A DNA stretch of 64,000 bases from Eucalyptus grandis. Lineage: Eukaryota > Streptophyta > Magnoliopsida > Myrtales > Myrtaceae. A program made the position numbers and the translations under genes. The stretch spans positions 8,757,501 through 8,821,500 of the forward strand of contig NC_052619.1 of the NCBI RefSeq assembly GCF_016545825.1. The letters are read 5' to 3'. Position 1 is the first letter of the stretch; the number at the start of each line of letters is the position of its first letter. The notes under the pieces were generated by a model. The model saw only the letters and a program-made list of their open reading frames with translations, had not been told where the DNA came from and did not search any database. Below, in pieces: positions 35,947-46,874 of this stretch.

Positions 35947-36351
35947 TCACACCCATCCCGGTGCATCAGGCGGTGGCGGCGGCAACATCCCACGCATCAC
36001 TCCGTCGCGACGAACATGGACGGATATGAACTCCTGGACAACAGGGCCCCCAGCCAGGCCCACATCGTACATAACGAAGACGCGCACTCGAATATACGTA
36101 AGACCAGGAACAGAGGGACAATCAAACTCCTCGCACTCGACCTCTCCATCCGAGGGTAGGCCGTAAAATACGCCCCGCGTGACCGCAGAGAGCGGCGTGC
36201 TGCTAATCTGAAATGTTGGTCCCCGAAGGGGTGAGTACAACCACTCAGCAGGTAAAGGAATCCAATAACCACTCAATGCATCATACAATACAATCACAAC
36301 ATCATACATGCCATTCATGCATCCAAGCATACTTACCTTGAAGCCATGCAT
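35947..36351 (-). CDS. Putative LTR-encoded protein, 134 aa (B 5' LTR copy)
   Basis: Same open frame as 28462-28866. This copy keeps the CATTTCAG acceptor-like site (36208-36215) and the GTAAGT (36331-36336), 129 nt apart. The internal ATG after the acceptor has become ACG, so only the upstream start (MHGFK) would serve. Residues 69-134 are identical to the other copy: EVECEEFDC, then YIRVRVFVMYDVGLAGG, then a Pro-rich end. Small, acidic, no recognised domain. Coding is unproven. Confidence 0.35.
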   Translation of the reverse strand: MHGFKVSMLGCMNGMYDVVIVLYDALSGYWIPLPAEWLYSPLRGPTFQISSTPLSAVTRGVFYGLPSDGEVECEEFDCPSVPGLTYIRVRVFVMYDVGLAGGPVVQEFISVHVRRDGVMRGMLPPPPPDAPGWV

Positions 36352-36396
36352 ATACCATCATACATCCTCATCACAATCATATCACATACATGTCAT

Positions 36397-36640
36397 CCTG
36401 CCATAGGTGATCATCATCACATCATACACATGTCATCATACCATAGGTGGTCATCATCACATCATACACATGTCATCATACCATAGGTGGTCATCATCAC
36501 ATCATACACATGTCATCATGACATAGGTGATCATCATCACATCATACACATGTCATCATACCATAGGTGGTCATCATCACATCATATCATATATGCATAT
36601 CATCATGCCATAGGTGATCATCATCATATCATATCATATA
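36397..36640 (-). repeat. 40-bp CAT-rich array in B 5' LTR
   Basis: CCATAGG or a variant recurs at 36401, 36441, 36481, 36521 and 36561, with a further degraded unit at 36608. Confidence 0.9.
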
Positions 36641-39600
36641 TGCATGATTCAATTTCCACCTTTAACTTTCAATTCAATCACCACATCACTCTTTCTCGGG
36701 ATCATCAATTTCATCTCATACTTTACACTCGCACCCCATCCTGGCATCGCGAGAAAAACCTCCGGCATTCAGCCATTTAAGGCCACCGGGCATCTGGTAC
36801 CCCCACATTCCGGGCATCTCGCATCCCAACTGGCATCACGAGGCATCCCCTCGAGCAAAGACCTCCGAGGCTTCCGGCACCCAACCATTCCGGGCATCTC
36901 GAAACTCCCGAGGCCATCCGGCCATGTATCTCTATACATTCCGGGCATCCAGCACCCCCCATCCCGGGCATCCTGATACTCCAACGGCATTATCATCCGC
37001 CACAAACAGTTTCCTCATTTATCATTATTCATGCTTACCAATTTAGGTCTCAACTCAGCATGGCACATGGCAAACAAAATCACTTTCATCCTTTGATCTA
37101 TACATGCATCATCAGTCGTCATCATACATGCAGCAATACGCAATCATTCATAAACATAAAATTTATGGCATTCTTACAATTTAGAATAGTCCATTTATCA
37201 TGCCTTTTTGAAATTTATTTAAATTCTAGCTTGTACCATTTTTGAAAATATTTAAATTAAATATCCATATGATTCTCAAAAATCATGAAATTAAGACATG
37301 TGATAAACAAGACAATAAGACATTGATTTCATGAAAACACATGGCCAATAAAGTTCCACACAAAAGATATCATTCACACAAATACAGCATGCAATTTCGG
37401 ATAAAAACAGAATGTGCAGTTTTTGAAATAATTCGATTAAAATACCCGAACGACAAATTATGAAAATTTACTAGGTTATAGTTAAGACACTAAAGTAGAT
37501 TTTTCATGAAAACTTCTAGGCCAGATTCGTTTTAGATAATTTTCTATAGTCGTCCAAAGCTTCTGGTTCTCATACCGAAACGTCCAGTGTAGTCATCTCC
37601 AAAATACCGAGTTTTTACCCACTTATTATTCTTCGTTTCATCTGAAATTTGGATATTATTTACTTCAAGACGTCCCCTACAACTTTCATTAAGGGATCTA
37701 AGTCAAATTTCCAGAGTATAGTCATCATATTGGTCCATGAAGTCTCGGGTGTCCTGTACCGCGTCTCCAGATTTACCATCTTCAAGAGTAAGTCGATTCA
37801 CTAGGTTACACCTGCTCATTTTACTTCAAATTTGAGTATGTTAGTATTTAGGATGTTCTCTACAAGTTTCATGGAGAAGTCGAAGAGAGATTCTTAGTAA
37901 AAATCAACATGCAACCACAAATCCACCACAAGGTCAGCAAAACAGTTCCAGATCTAGTGTCTCCGTAGGATGAGAGTTTGACCCCTTAAATCTCCACCAT
38001 TTTGTACCAAATTTTATTATGTTGTATTTTAAGATGTTTGCTACAACTTTCATGAAGGAATCCAGGTCAAAATCGAACTCAAAACATGCATGGAAGCTCT
38101 CACAAGATTCTGGTTCAGGCGGTTCATGCGAAAACAGCAACATCACTCAAGAACAAGTCATTCTAGCTTCGGTTTCTCCCTTCTAATGTGGCATCCCAAA
38201 ATTCAAGACATCCTCTAGAGGAATTAAAGCCTATAATTAGGTAATGAAATTACCTATGGTTTATGTTTTACCCATTAGTTTTCTCTTAAGGCTATGTGTT
38301 ATGTGCTTGTGATCATGAGTTTTTAAATTAGTCTATAGGATAAATTAATGAGAATAATCTATGCTTGGCTATGCTCCTTATAGACTAAGTTCCTATAAAT
38401 AAAATGTTACAAGATTTTGGCCATGTGGAATTTAGTAATTTAAATTCTTAAAATAAAGAATAGAAAAATGAGATTGAGATTGATTTGAATTAGGTTGGGC
38501 CTTAGGCCCAAGAGCATGAATTTTTGGAGGGGCCGAATGGCCGGCCCATTGGAGCCAAGGAGGGGCTGTCGACCGGCCCATTTGCTGGTCCAAAGCCTAG
38601 CCGAAAATGAGGCCCATCCTTGCATGGAGGAGGCCATGTGTCCCTCTATAATTGCCAAGTGTAAATCATGCTTTGGCTTGGGGAGAGGCAAATAATCATT
38701 GCCAATGATGAAGATTAGGGGGAATAAAAGGGAAAGAGAGAGAGAGAGTGGCCGGTTGTTGTTCAGCCAAGTGAGAAAGAGAGAGAGAGAGAATCGTGCG
38801 AGAGAGAGAGGAGTGAGGCCGAGAGGGAGGAAGGAGCTCGCCGTCCGTCCGCCCGTCGCCGCCCGTTCGCCGCCATGTGCTCGTCGCTAGCTCGGTTTAG
38901 AGGCAGGTTAGGATCCTCTTACTACTCTTGCATGTGTCTGTTGCATGTATGTTTGGAGTAGTGTCGAATTTTGGGTGATTAGAAGGGAGAAACCGAAGCT
39001 AGAATGACTTGTTCTTGAGTGATGTTGCTGTTTTCGCATGAACCGCCTGAACCAGAATCTTGTGAGAGCTTGCATGCTTGTTTTGAGTTCTGTTTTGACT
39101 TTTATTCCTTCATGAAAGTTGTAGCCAACATCTTAAACTACAACATACTAAAATTTGGTACAAAATGGTGGAGATTTAAGGGGTCAAACTCTCATCCTAC
39201 GAAGACACCAGATCTGGAACGATTTCACTGACCTTTCGGTGGATTTGTGGTTGCATGTTGATTTTTACTAAGAATATCTCTTCAAATTCTTCATGAAAAT
39301 TGTATAGAACATCCTAAATACTAACATACTCAAATTTGAAGTAAAATGAACAAGTATAACCTAGTGAATCGACTTACTCTTGAAGACGGTAAATCTGGAG
39401 ACGTGGTACAGGACACCCGAGACTTCATGGAACCATATGATGACTATAATCTGAAAATTTGACTTAGATCCCTTAATGAAAGTTGTAGGGGACCTCTTGA
39501 AGTAAAACATATCCAAATTTCAGAGGAAAATAAGAAGAATAAGTGGGTAAAAACTCGGTATTTCGTAGATAACTACACTGGACGTTTCGGTATGAGGACC

Positions 39601-40529
39601 AGAAGCTTCGGACGACTATAGAAAACTATCTAAAACTAATTTGGCCTAGAATTCTTCATGAAAAATCTACCTTAGTGTCTTAGCTAGAACCTGGTAATGT
39701 TTCATAATTTTCGGAGGTCGTTCGGGTATTTTAATCGAATTATTTCAAAAAACTGCACATTCTGTTTTTATCCGAAATTTCATGCTGTATTTGTGTGAAT
39801 GATATCTTTTGCGTGGAACTTTATTGGCCATGTGTTTTCTCATGAAATCAATGTCTTATTATCTTGTCTATTACATGTCTTAATTTCGTGATTTTTGAGA
39901 ATCATATGGATATTTAATTTAAATATTTTCAAAAATAGTACAAGCTGGAATTTAAATAAATTTCAAGAAGGCATCATAAATGGACTATGCTAAATTGTAT
40001 GAATGCCATCAATTTTATGTTTATGATTGATTGCGTATTGCTGCATGTATGATGATGACTGATGATGCATGCATAGATCGAAGGATGAAAGTGATTTTGT
40101 TTGCCATTACATCATGTGCCATGCTGAGTTGAGACCTAAATTGGTAAACATGAACAATGATAAACGAGGAAACTATTTGTGGCGGATGATAATGCCCTGG
40201 GAGTATCAGGATGCCCGGGATGGGGGGTGCCGGATGCCCGGAATGTATAGAGATACATGGCCGGATGGCCTCGGGAGTTTCGAGATGCTCGGAATGGTTG
40301 GGTACCGGAAGCCTCGGAGGTCTTTGCCCGAGGGGATGCCTCGTGATGCCAGTTGGGATGCGAGATGCCTGGAATGTGGAGGTGCCGGATGTCCGGTGGC
40401 CTTAAATGGCTGAATGCCGGAGGTTTTTCTCGCGATGCCAGGATAGGGTGCGAGTATAAAGTATGAGATGAAATTGATGATCCCGAGAAAGAGTGATGGG
40501 GTGATCGAATTGAAAGTTAAAAGTGGAAA

Positions 40530-40800
40530 TTGAATCATGCATATATGATATGATATGATGATGATCACCTATGGCATGATGATATGCATATATGATATGA
40601 TATGATGATGATCACCCATGGCATGATGATATGCATATATGATATGATATGATGATGATCACCCATGGCATGATGATATGCATATATGATATGATATGAT
40701 GATGATCACCAATGGCATGATGACATGTGTATGATGTGATGATGACCACCTATGGCATATGATACATGTGTGTGACATAATAATGATCACCTATGGCATG
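40530..40800 (+). repeat. 47-bp CAT-rich array in LTR H
   Basis: ATGATCACC recurs at 40561, 40608, 40655 and 40702, an exact 47-bp period, followed by shorter degraded units. The position matches the 40-bp arrays of B, but the unit is different. Confidence 0.9.
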
Positions 40801-40845
40801 ATGACATGTATGTGATATGATTGTGATGAAGATGTATGATGGTAT

Positions 40846-41222
40846 ATGCATGGCTTTAAGGTAAGTATGCTTGGATGCATGAATGGCATGTATGATGTTG
40901 TGATTGTATTGTATGATGCATTGACTGGTTATTGGATTCCTTTACCTGCTGAGTGGTTGTACTCACCCCTTCGGGGACCAACATTTCAGATTAGCAACAT
41001 GCCGCTCCCTGCCGCTCCGATGTTGAGGTCGAGTGCGAGGAGTTTGGCTGTCCCTTTGTTCCCGAACTGAAGTATATTCGAGTGCGCTGTTTAGTCATGT
41101 ACGATGTAGGCCTGGCTGGGGGCCCTGTTGTCCAGGAGTTCATATCCGTCCACATTCGACGCGACGGAGTGATGCGTGGGATGTTGCCGCCGCCACCGCC
41201 TGATGCACCGGGATGGGTGTGA
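40846..41222 (+). pseudogene. Broken copy of the LTR-encoded frame in H
   Basis: The frame begins MHGFKVSMLGCMNG like the B copies and stays open through EWLYSPLRGPTFQIS. A ~28-bp deletion just after MPLPA then shifts it to an early stop (near 41070). The downstream half is still recognisable in the other frame (EVECEEFGC, then YIRVR, then PPPPPDAPGWV) to TGA 41222. Several differences from B in that half are third-position changes, which is what past coding would leave, but I have not tested this statistically. Confidence 0.4.
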
Positions 41223-42408
41223 GGGCCCGTGCGTGACAAGTAGGAGCTGAAACTTTTTGGGATGGTTAGCCGACACTAGTGATGGGGGATCTTTCATGTT
41301 AGTCGTAATGGGTCGAGTGTTTCTTTTTGGGGTTTTAGGCCGAGTGTGGCTTCATGTCCTGGCCTTTCTTTTGATGTACCGACCCAAGGAAAACCCATCT
41401 TGAAAATATGTAAATAAAGTGTCATGGCTTGTCTTTTAATTATGATGATTAGTGGTGTGCAATTGTATCATGGTTGATGGAGGGAGAGATGGCGATGTTA
41501 TATTTTGCTTCCGCTAAATGAGTCACGCTGGGACCCTTTTTTTATTTTTTTAAATGTCCATGATTTACGACGCTTCTTCTAAGAGATGTAATAAGGTGTA
41601 ACGTTGGTGCCTGTGGCGACCTAAGAGGGGTTCGGGGTGCCACATCTAATCACCCAAAATTCAACACTACTCCAAACATAGATGCAAGACACACATGCAA
41701 GAGTAGGAAGTGGATCCCAACTTGCCTCTAAACTGAGCTAGCGACGAGCACACGGCGGTGAACGGGCGGCAAACGGGCGGCGACGGGCGGACGAACGGCG
41801 AGCTCCTTCCTCTCTCTCTCTCGCAATTCTCTCTCTCTCTCTTTGGCTTGGACGGAAACAACCGGCCACTCTCTCTCTCCTTCCCTTTTATTCCCCCAAA
41901 TCTCCATCATTGGCAATGATTACTTGCCACTTCCAATGGCCAATGCATGCAAGTCCTCCTTGCCACTTGGCAAGGCCCATCCAATGGGCCGGCCACTCTC
42001 CTTCTTGGGCCTCACTTGGGCCGGCGACAGCCCCTTTGTGGGCTTCGATTGGGCCGACCAGCTTGGCCCATCTTAGGCCCATCCCTCTTGGGCCTAAGAC
42101 CCAAGCTTAATTACCCTAAAATCAACCCTTTTAAAATTACTTAAATCCCTATTAAATTGAAGTACTAAATTACAATCTAAGATAACTATACACTTGAAAT
42201 TATAATTCCATAAGTTCCAATTTATCACACACATGGCCAAAATAAAACTTCCTTTTCCAAAAATTCATCCATTAAAAACTTGGCCATACATCTCATCGCA
42301 ACTCATAGACTAGGAGGCTACAAAATACAATAGCGGTACTTCTATCGCCTATCCATAGCTCATGGCATATTTAGGGATTTTTATGAAATTCCAGGATGCC
42401 ACATTATC

Positions 42409-43323
42409 CACATGCTTTTAGGGGCAATTTGGTCATTTCCACCTTGCACAAATTACACATCTGACCTTGGGCTGAAATTGGTGGATGGGCCTAACGATTG
42501 GGCTAGGCCATGAATAGGAATGAACTAGGGAATTGGTTGGGCTTGAAATGGCCAAGAATTGGCCCATGGGCTTAGAAGATGGATAGTTGGTTTGGGCCCA
42601 ATGGGCTCATTTGATTTCTTTGGGCCCATTGTAGTGGCTGTCCACCTTGGGCCTAAGGCCCACACTGACTTGGCTCGGCCCACTTCCTCACGGGCTCGCT
42701 TCCTCAGTCCGAGAACCCCTTTTCCAATTGCTCGGCTTAACTGGCTCTATCAACTGTTTGATGTAGCTTCATCCAAAGTCTGTCTCGAACGTTCCCAATA
42801 ATTCGAAGTCCAATCCTAAGTTCTCTTGCCATGTCAATTTCGCCAAATGCCATGTCAGGTACAACTCAGACTGACAGACGGCTTTGAGGATTCACGAGTA
42901 ACCGACTCGTGCCAAATAACGTTCAAGACATCTCGACGCATGCACATCTTTGACTACATGAAATTACGAAGGATAGATTCTTATTTCAAAGTACACGATC
43001 ATTGAGGATCGACATAGGGTCGTTCGCGGGTTCGATAACGGTAAATGGAATCACCCGTCGTTCCATTATGTTATGTCCGCAAATCGACTTCTAGTCGTCC
43101 TTAGAATCGGTCTCCCTATCTACAGGATCGTCCTCACACAAGTCTTATGGTCAAGTCGTTTTCCTAGGTTGAGTCCTTTAGTCATACGAGTTATGTCCTC
43201 ATTAGCGTTTCCCTCAAGGTCGCACCTCAAGAGTGATCAATTCCGAGAGAGATCAACCAACAATGCATCAAGAAATTCACATTCATTCATCCCTCGTAGG
43301 GCTCGAATTTCGTGGATGTCATA
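42409..43323 (-). repeat. Element E 5' LTR, outer segment
   Basis: Resumes after B's right-hand TTATC and ends GGATGTCATA at 43323. The last ~190 bp match 6928-7127, the surviving end of E's 3' LTR. Confidence 0.8.
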
Positions 43324-44302
43324 GGCAGGCCGACCTTATCGCCCCTCTTCTCCAGCTAGCTAGAGGAAGGAGAAGATGGATGGAAAAAAATCGAAAAATT
43401 CAAAAAAAATTTAAAAATGAAAAAAATACCATGTCGCATTTGTCGAATGTGCCCATCGCCGACCAATGTCCACATCGGCCGACCGGCTAAATTTGACCTG
43501 GATGGACTAAACCGGCATAATTATAAAAGATTTAGGACTAAATTTGCAAAAAAAAAAAAAAAAAAAAAAGGACCGACCGGACAATTGCAATAGATTTAGG
43601 ATTTTTTTGGTAATTCTCTCGAGGTTTGTATAAGACAATATAATGAAATTTTATCAATCGACCATATTCTAGTGATAGCATTAATCCAAACTCGAAATCC
43701 AAGAGCTTAACAAAACCAACCAAATACAACACAACACCGTCAGCCATATGCTTCCAAAACATCGAAATCTACACTAGAGGGATCATTCAGCTATGGTATG
43801 CCCCACTCAATCAAGCATTATAGCTCCACAACACGGTCAACGATTCCCCCAACCCTGAAATGCCTAATCAGCCAAATTCACTACACGAATCTCACTTCCC
43901 CAGGCTCAAGATCGACATACTTGATACTAGACCTTGTCCATACGAACCTTATCACAATCCAGACTCCCAATCCGAATCAAGTTAGAGGATCACAATCATA
44001 ACTAATTACATGAACATGAGTTGCAATGAAGCAATGTCAGAACCACCATTACCCTCAACCACAACCTATTCCGCTCCTCATTATTCTCCAAGAAGGACGG
44101 ATTGAACAGTGTCCTTGAGAAAAAACACGATATCGCGTAACAAACGAAATTCCAATCTCCGCAACCTTTCCATATACGCAAAATGATCACATGTGATCAA
44201 ATTGCACAATTGCGTGGTGAGATGGAGAGGTCAATTGCTGTCTTTGTCCGTATTGCTCAAATTCAAACCCCAAATCTTGGTCTTCGCAACATTCGTGGAC
44301 CC
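43324..44302. other. Unassigned sequence between E and Tat2
   Basis: No gene or recognisable mobile element found. It holds an A-rich stretch, a ~20-bp poly-A run (about 43549-43569) and two similar short phrases around it (GATTTAGGACTAAATTTGC and GATTTAGGATTTTTTTGG). Open frames are under 90 codons and featureless. It may be the older DNA into which E inserted. Confidence 0.4.
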
Positions 44303-46006
44303 TATTGACACCTGATTTTTAGTTGACATATTATTAAAACATAAAAAAATCGAGATTTAAGTTTCGATCGCGACAAAACCCTATCTCTCCACCAAAAAAA
44401 TGTTGTTTTTCATTTCTTTCTTTTGTATTGTCGTTTTAAAGCAATTTTTAGCTCATTTTCAAGAAAAATACAAAAAGTCAAACGGTTGACTTTCAGGTTG
44501 ACTTTTTGGTCAACCCTTTGACCAAAAGTCAATCCCTAGTCAAGAATTGACTTTTTGCCCAAAAATCCTACTTAGTTTTAATTTCACTTTTTCAAATCAA
44601 TTTCTTGAAAATTCAAAGATTTTACCAAAAATTAACCTTTTAGGAAAAATCAACTAATTTTGACCAAAAAAAAATAACAATAAAAAATGCACAAATACAT
44701 ATCTTCTAATGCCAATTTGAATTTTGTATAAAAAATTTCACAGAACTCAATTAAGAACCTTAATTTCTAAATTTTTCAGTTTTGGATTCTAAATTGACCA
44801 AAAATAAAATTACTTTTATTCTAATCATAATTAGGTATAGTTCCTTCTTTGACATTTGGTTTAGGGACTATCTGAAATCTATTTGAGTATTCAATTTCAT
44901 GATTTATCGAGTCAAAATACTAATTGCCGTTTTGAGCCCTAATTAGGAGACCAACATCAATCATTCATAACTTGTGAATGGATGATTATTTCTCACTCAT
45001 TTTCTTGAGATAAGTCCAAATTCAAGATCGGTTTTGTGAAATTCACACAAGAACTAATCAATTTGAAGAATTTTATCCTTCCAAGCATTAAAAAGTTAAG
45101 CAATTAAGCTCCAATTGACAAAATTCGAATTGACCCATCCGTGGTTATAGTTTAATTTCATAAATCTAGGTCCAATTTTAATATTAGGCTTAGATCCATT
45201 TTTTACCTAAGCTCGAGCACTTCAATTCAAGGTCAATTTGAATGTAGTAAGTGATCTTACATATGGGTAGCTCATTAGATAGGGCAATTGTGACACTAAT
45301 TGAGTTCAATTTTAGTTAATTTGCAATTTGCCCATTGAATTGCAAATTTGACCATTTTAGCCCTTTAGGCCCAATTCAAAGCACCCATGGTTTCGACTCA
45401 TTTTTTCCATGATAATCATTCAATTAAGTCAATAAAGGATCTCTAGATCACGTTCATAAGATTTGATTAGCTTAATTGTATCTTAATTGGTCAATTTCTT
45501 TATAAAAATGATAAAATTCCTTTTCAATTTGGTCCTTTTAGGGTCAAATTGCATAAATTTTTGACCAACAAGGGTCCCAAGTAGACAAAACACGAAGAAC
45601 CGACCAAACCGGTCAAGAACCGAAGTCAAATCCGCCGAACCGAACCGAGCCGGTTCGGCCGGCTCGACCGCCTTCTACGGACTGGTCGGTTCAGCCCTTG
45701 CCGGCCGGTTCTTGGCCTCCAGCCGCCAGTTCTGGAACCCTCTCACTCCTAATTTCACTTCTACACCTTCGATTTCCAAAAATTTTACAAATTGGTCCTT
45801 GAATTTCGTCAAATTGTAAATTGACCCCTAATTAGACATTTTGATGCAATTCCCAATTTTGGCTTGGTTTTTGCAAATCAAACCCACTAGACCAATTTCC
45901 CAACACCTCGAGATCATAATGGAGCCTTCGAAATGGATTTTTGATCATTAGATCGAGATTTTGGCCATCGGGTCGAACCGACGGCCAAAATCGCTTAATA
46001 TGAGAG

Positions 46007-46014
46007 TATATAAG
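46007..46014 (+). promoter_or_regulatory. TATA box of the Tat2 LTR
   Basis: TATATAAG is followed ~60-130 bp later by a pyrimidine-rich CTCTCTCTC leader, the arrangement expected at an LTR U3/R boundary. Confidence 0.55.
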
Positions 46015-46841
46015 TAAAATCTCTTCTATTTTCATAAAGGAGTCTTCATTTGCACGAAAATTTTCTCTCTCCTTAGCCTCTCTCTCTCTTTTATCCCTCT
46101 AAACTCCCGCCCAAAATAGATCGCACGCTTTCTCTCTCTAGGTTAGGTTTATCTCTTGGACCGGTCTCGTTCTCGGCTCGAACCGGTAGTCACCGAAGCT
46201 CCCAAGCCTTCAAGTTGCTGGTGATCTGCTGTAGCAAGAGTCTTTGATGTTGCTGTGGAAAGAGGAGACCAGATTGGTAGCCAGATCTTCACCGGCAGCC
46301 CGATCTTTACCGGCGAGTTAAGGTCGGTCCGTTTTGGACCGGTTCTTCCTTTTCTCCTCGAGTCGGAGGTCCGATTAGTCCCGATCCAAGCCGTGGTGAC
46401 CTGATCTAGGTTCTTGGAGTCTCGATCGTGATCCGGTGATTTGATTTGACTAATCGCGATAGAGACCGACGAAAATCGCGACAAATGTAACAATTCGAAA
46501 CTCGAATCCGATGAAGCAAGATCGAGTTAGTCGATCGGGGCTAGGATTCAAGATTATGAGCTTTTACATACTTATTATTGATGAGTATGAATGTTGCAAT
46601 GAGTTGTTGATGATTTGAATGATGATTGTGATTTTAAGCCTAATTTGTGATTTTCGTAGGCCTATACATAGGTTATTGCTTTGGCCAAAACGAGGTTCGA
46701 AACAATCTCGTTTCAGCTTGAGTCCTCTTAGGATTAGATAATAGACATCCCGAGTTTCAAACCGATAGGTTGCAAGCCCAAAACGACCATCGTTTGGCCC
46801 TCCCGAAACACCTACAAAGATTAACGATTCTACAATAGTTT

Positions 46842-46844
<3 letters not shown>

Positions 46845-46874
<30 letters not shown>
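46845..46874 (+). repeat. Poly-T run, 30 bp
   Basis: An unbroken run of 30 T. It could be a reverse-oriented retroposon tail, but no SINE or LINE sequence is recognisable beside it. Confidence 0.9.

Larger units (their letters stand above)
38187..41644 (+). mobile_element. Solo LTR H, 3.46 kb, TSD TCTAA, chimeric A/B type
   Basis: A plus-strand LTR opens TGTGGCATCCC and closes GGGGTGCCACA, flanked by TCTAA (38182-38186 and 41645-41649), within B's 5' LTR. There is no internal region. The first ~450 bp follow element A's LTR start, while everything past about 38.7 kb follows element B's LTR. It carries a TATA-like AATAAAAGG near 38717, a GA-rich leader, a donor-like GCAG|GTTAGG at 38907, GTAAGT at 40861 and CATTTCAG at 40982-40989. 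Confidence 0.92.
28047..42403 (-). mobile_element. Element B: chromovirus-type element with all pol domains, TSD TTATC
   Basis: The LTRs are 28047-30719 (3') and 35527-42403 (5', interrupted by solo LTR H); the internal region is 30720-35526. TTATC flanks both ends (28042-28046 and 42404-42408). Minus-strand order is LTR, primer site, gag, protease, RT, RNase H, integrase, chromodomain, polypurine tract, LTR, as in Tekay/Del-type chromoviruses. The 3' LTR has lost about 0.75 kb. Gag-pol carries seven or more nonsense codons and several frameshifts, so the copy is dead. Confidence 0.93.
35527..42403 (-). repeat. Element B 5' LTR (3.4 kb net, interrupted by solo LTR H)
   Basis: The pieces 35527-38186 and 41650-42403 join into one LTR once H and one TCTAA are removed; the join matches 29935 in the partner LTR. 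The left piece carries the ~40-bp array (36397-36640), the 134-codon frame and GGCATCC-rich blocks (36730-36990). The right piece holds the U3 end. Confidence 0.92.
6931..43323 (-). mobile_element. Element E: old Ty3/gypsy element split by five insertions
   Basis: Read on the minus strand, the 5' LTR survives in three pieces (42409-43323, 25869-28046, 14092-14431; together ~3.43 kb). It is followed by a damaged primer site, gag remnants, pol remnants, a polypurine tract and the first ~197 bp of the 3' LTR (6931-7127). The pieces join because 6928-7127 and ~43131-43323 are near-identical LTR ends, and because removing A, B and G with one TSD each restores continuous sequence. Both LTR ends read ATGTCATA where the related E2 reads ATGTCACA. 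Chromovirus membership is inferred from related elements here. Confidence 0.75.
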
